From Micavibrio_C sp964577255 (GTDB lineage: Bacteria; Pseudomonadota; Alphaproteobacteria; Micavibrionales; Micavibrionaceae): 5,239 nt of DNA. Every line of letters begins with the position of its first letter. Positions within the stretch are counted from its first letter, which is position 1. Both the position numbers and the translations under genes were made by a program. The stretch lies in contig CAZNYM010000068.1 in NCBI GenBank assembly GCA_964577255.1, positions 1 to 5,239 on the forward strand, written 5' to 3'. Under the pieces are notes generated by a model. That model was not told where the DNA came from. It was given only the letters and a program-made list of their open reading frames with translations, and searched no databases. Of the stretch, positions 5,115 to 5,239 are shown piece after piece.

Positions 5115-5239
5115 CTACCTGAGCTTCAAAAGCGCCAGCAGCGCCGCCGCCGCGACGATCCCCAGCCCCGCGAGTTTGTTGCTGTCGTCCTTCCAGCCGG
5201 AAAACCGCGTCAAGATCATCAGCCACACCACATCAAGCA
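5115..5239 (-). CDS. C-terminus of an unidentified membrane protein (5' end beyond window)
   Basis: The minus strand is open from the right edge to a TAG at 5117-5115, giving the last 40 residues of a protein. They comprise a hydrophobic segment LDVVWLMILT, a short polar loop RFSGWKDDSNK, a second hydrophobic helix LAGLGIVAAAALLALL and a terminal KLR. This is a hairpin of two membrane segments, with both ends probably cytoplasmic. Codons are GC-rich at third positions like the neighbouring host genes. I do not recognise the family from this tail. The gene converges on liuC, with only 6 bp between the two stop codons. Confidence 0.6.
   Translation of the reverse strand, partial: LDVVWLMILTRFSGWKDDSNKLAGLGIVAAAALLALLKLR

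Noticed and set aside
5109..5121. Hairpin CAGGT-tct-ACCTG between the convergent stops, as a bidirectional terminator
   Set aside because: The stem is only 5 bp and no T-run follows on either strand.
1..5239. tRNA, rRNA, CRISPR repeats, insertion-sequence ends or long direct repeats
   Set aside because: I scanned by eye and saw no cloverleaf arms, spaced repeats or matching terminal inverted repeats. Short repeats such as CGCGTAGCG near 49 and 121 look incidental.

Overview
The window looks like a moderately GC-rich proteobacterial chromosome, most likely from an alphaproteobacterium. Evidence for this is strong GC preference at third codon positions, good Shine-Dalgarno sites, a leucine/isovalerate (liu) catabolic gene pair, and an Ohr-type peroxidase. 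The species cannot be named from sequence alone.

Left part, about 1-1040: a compositionally different block. Bases 421-600 are about 48% GC, against about 67% for bases 1-120 and 65% for bases 1081-1140. All its coding is on the minus strand. It holds, in transcription order, a short unrecognised C-terminal remnant (974-1039), a DUF6879-family gene (389-964), and, 17 bp further on, a membrane-anchored ORF that runs off the window (371 to 1). That last ORF changes identity in frame near base 134: its first 79 residues are a single-pass membrane protein, and the rest is the zinc beta-ribbon of a large serine recombinase. DUF6879 is mainly an actinobacterial family, so this block is best read as a small transferred or recombined cassette joined to a recombinase remnant.

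Middle part, about 1040-2221: a transition region, then a small plus-strand gene of unknown function (1175-1501). Its coding frame appears to be broken near 1446-1450, with well-formed coding continuing one frame over. Facing it is an Ohr/OsmC organic hydroperoxide reductase on the minus strand (1633-2070). The ohr gene has a near-consensus promoter whose 17-bp spacer is exactly a palindrome.

Right part, 2222-5108: a small one-filter potassium-channel-type membrane protein (2222-2665). It is followed, with its own probable promoter, by the beta subunit of methylcrotonyl-CoA carboxylase (liuB, 2734-4314) and methylglutaconyl-CoA hydratase (liuC, 4329-5108). LiuB, with a biotin-carrying alpha subunit not present here, would make 3-methylglutaconyl-CoA. 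LiuC would hydrate it to HMG-CoA, in the leucine degradation route. liuC ends against the stop of a convergent membrane-protein gene that enters from the right edge (5239 to 5115), so the alpha subunit and isovaleryl-CoA dehydrogenase genes must lie elsewhere.
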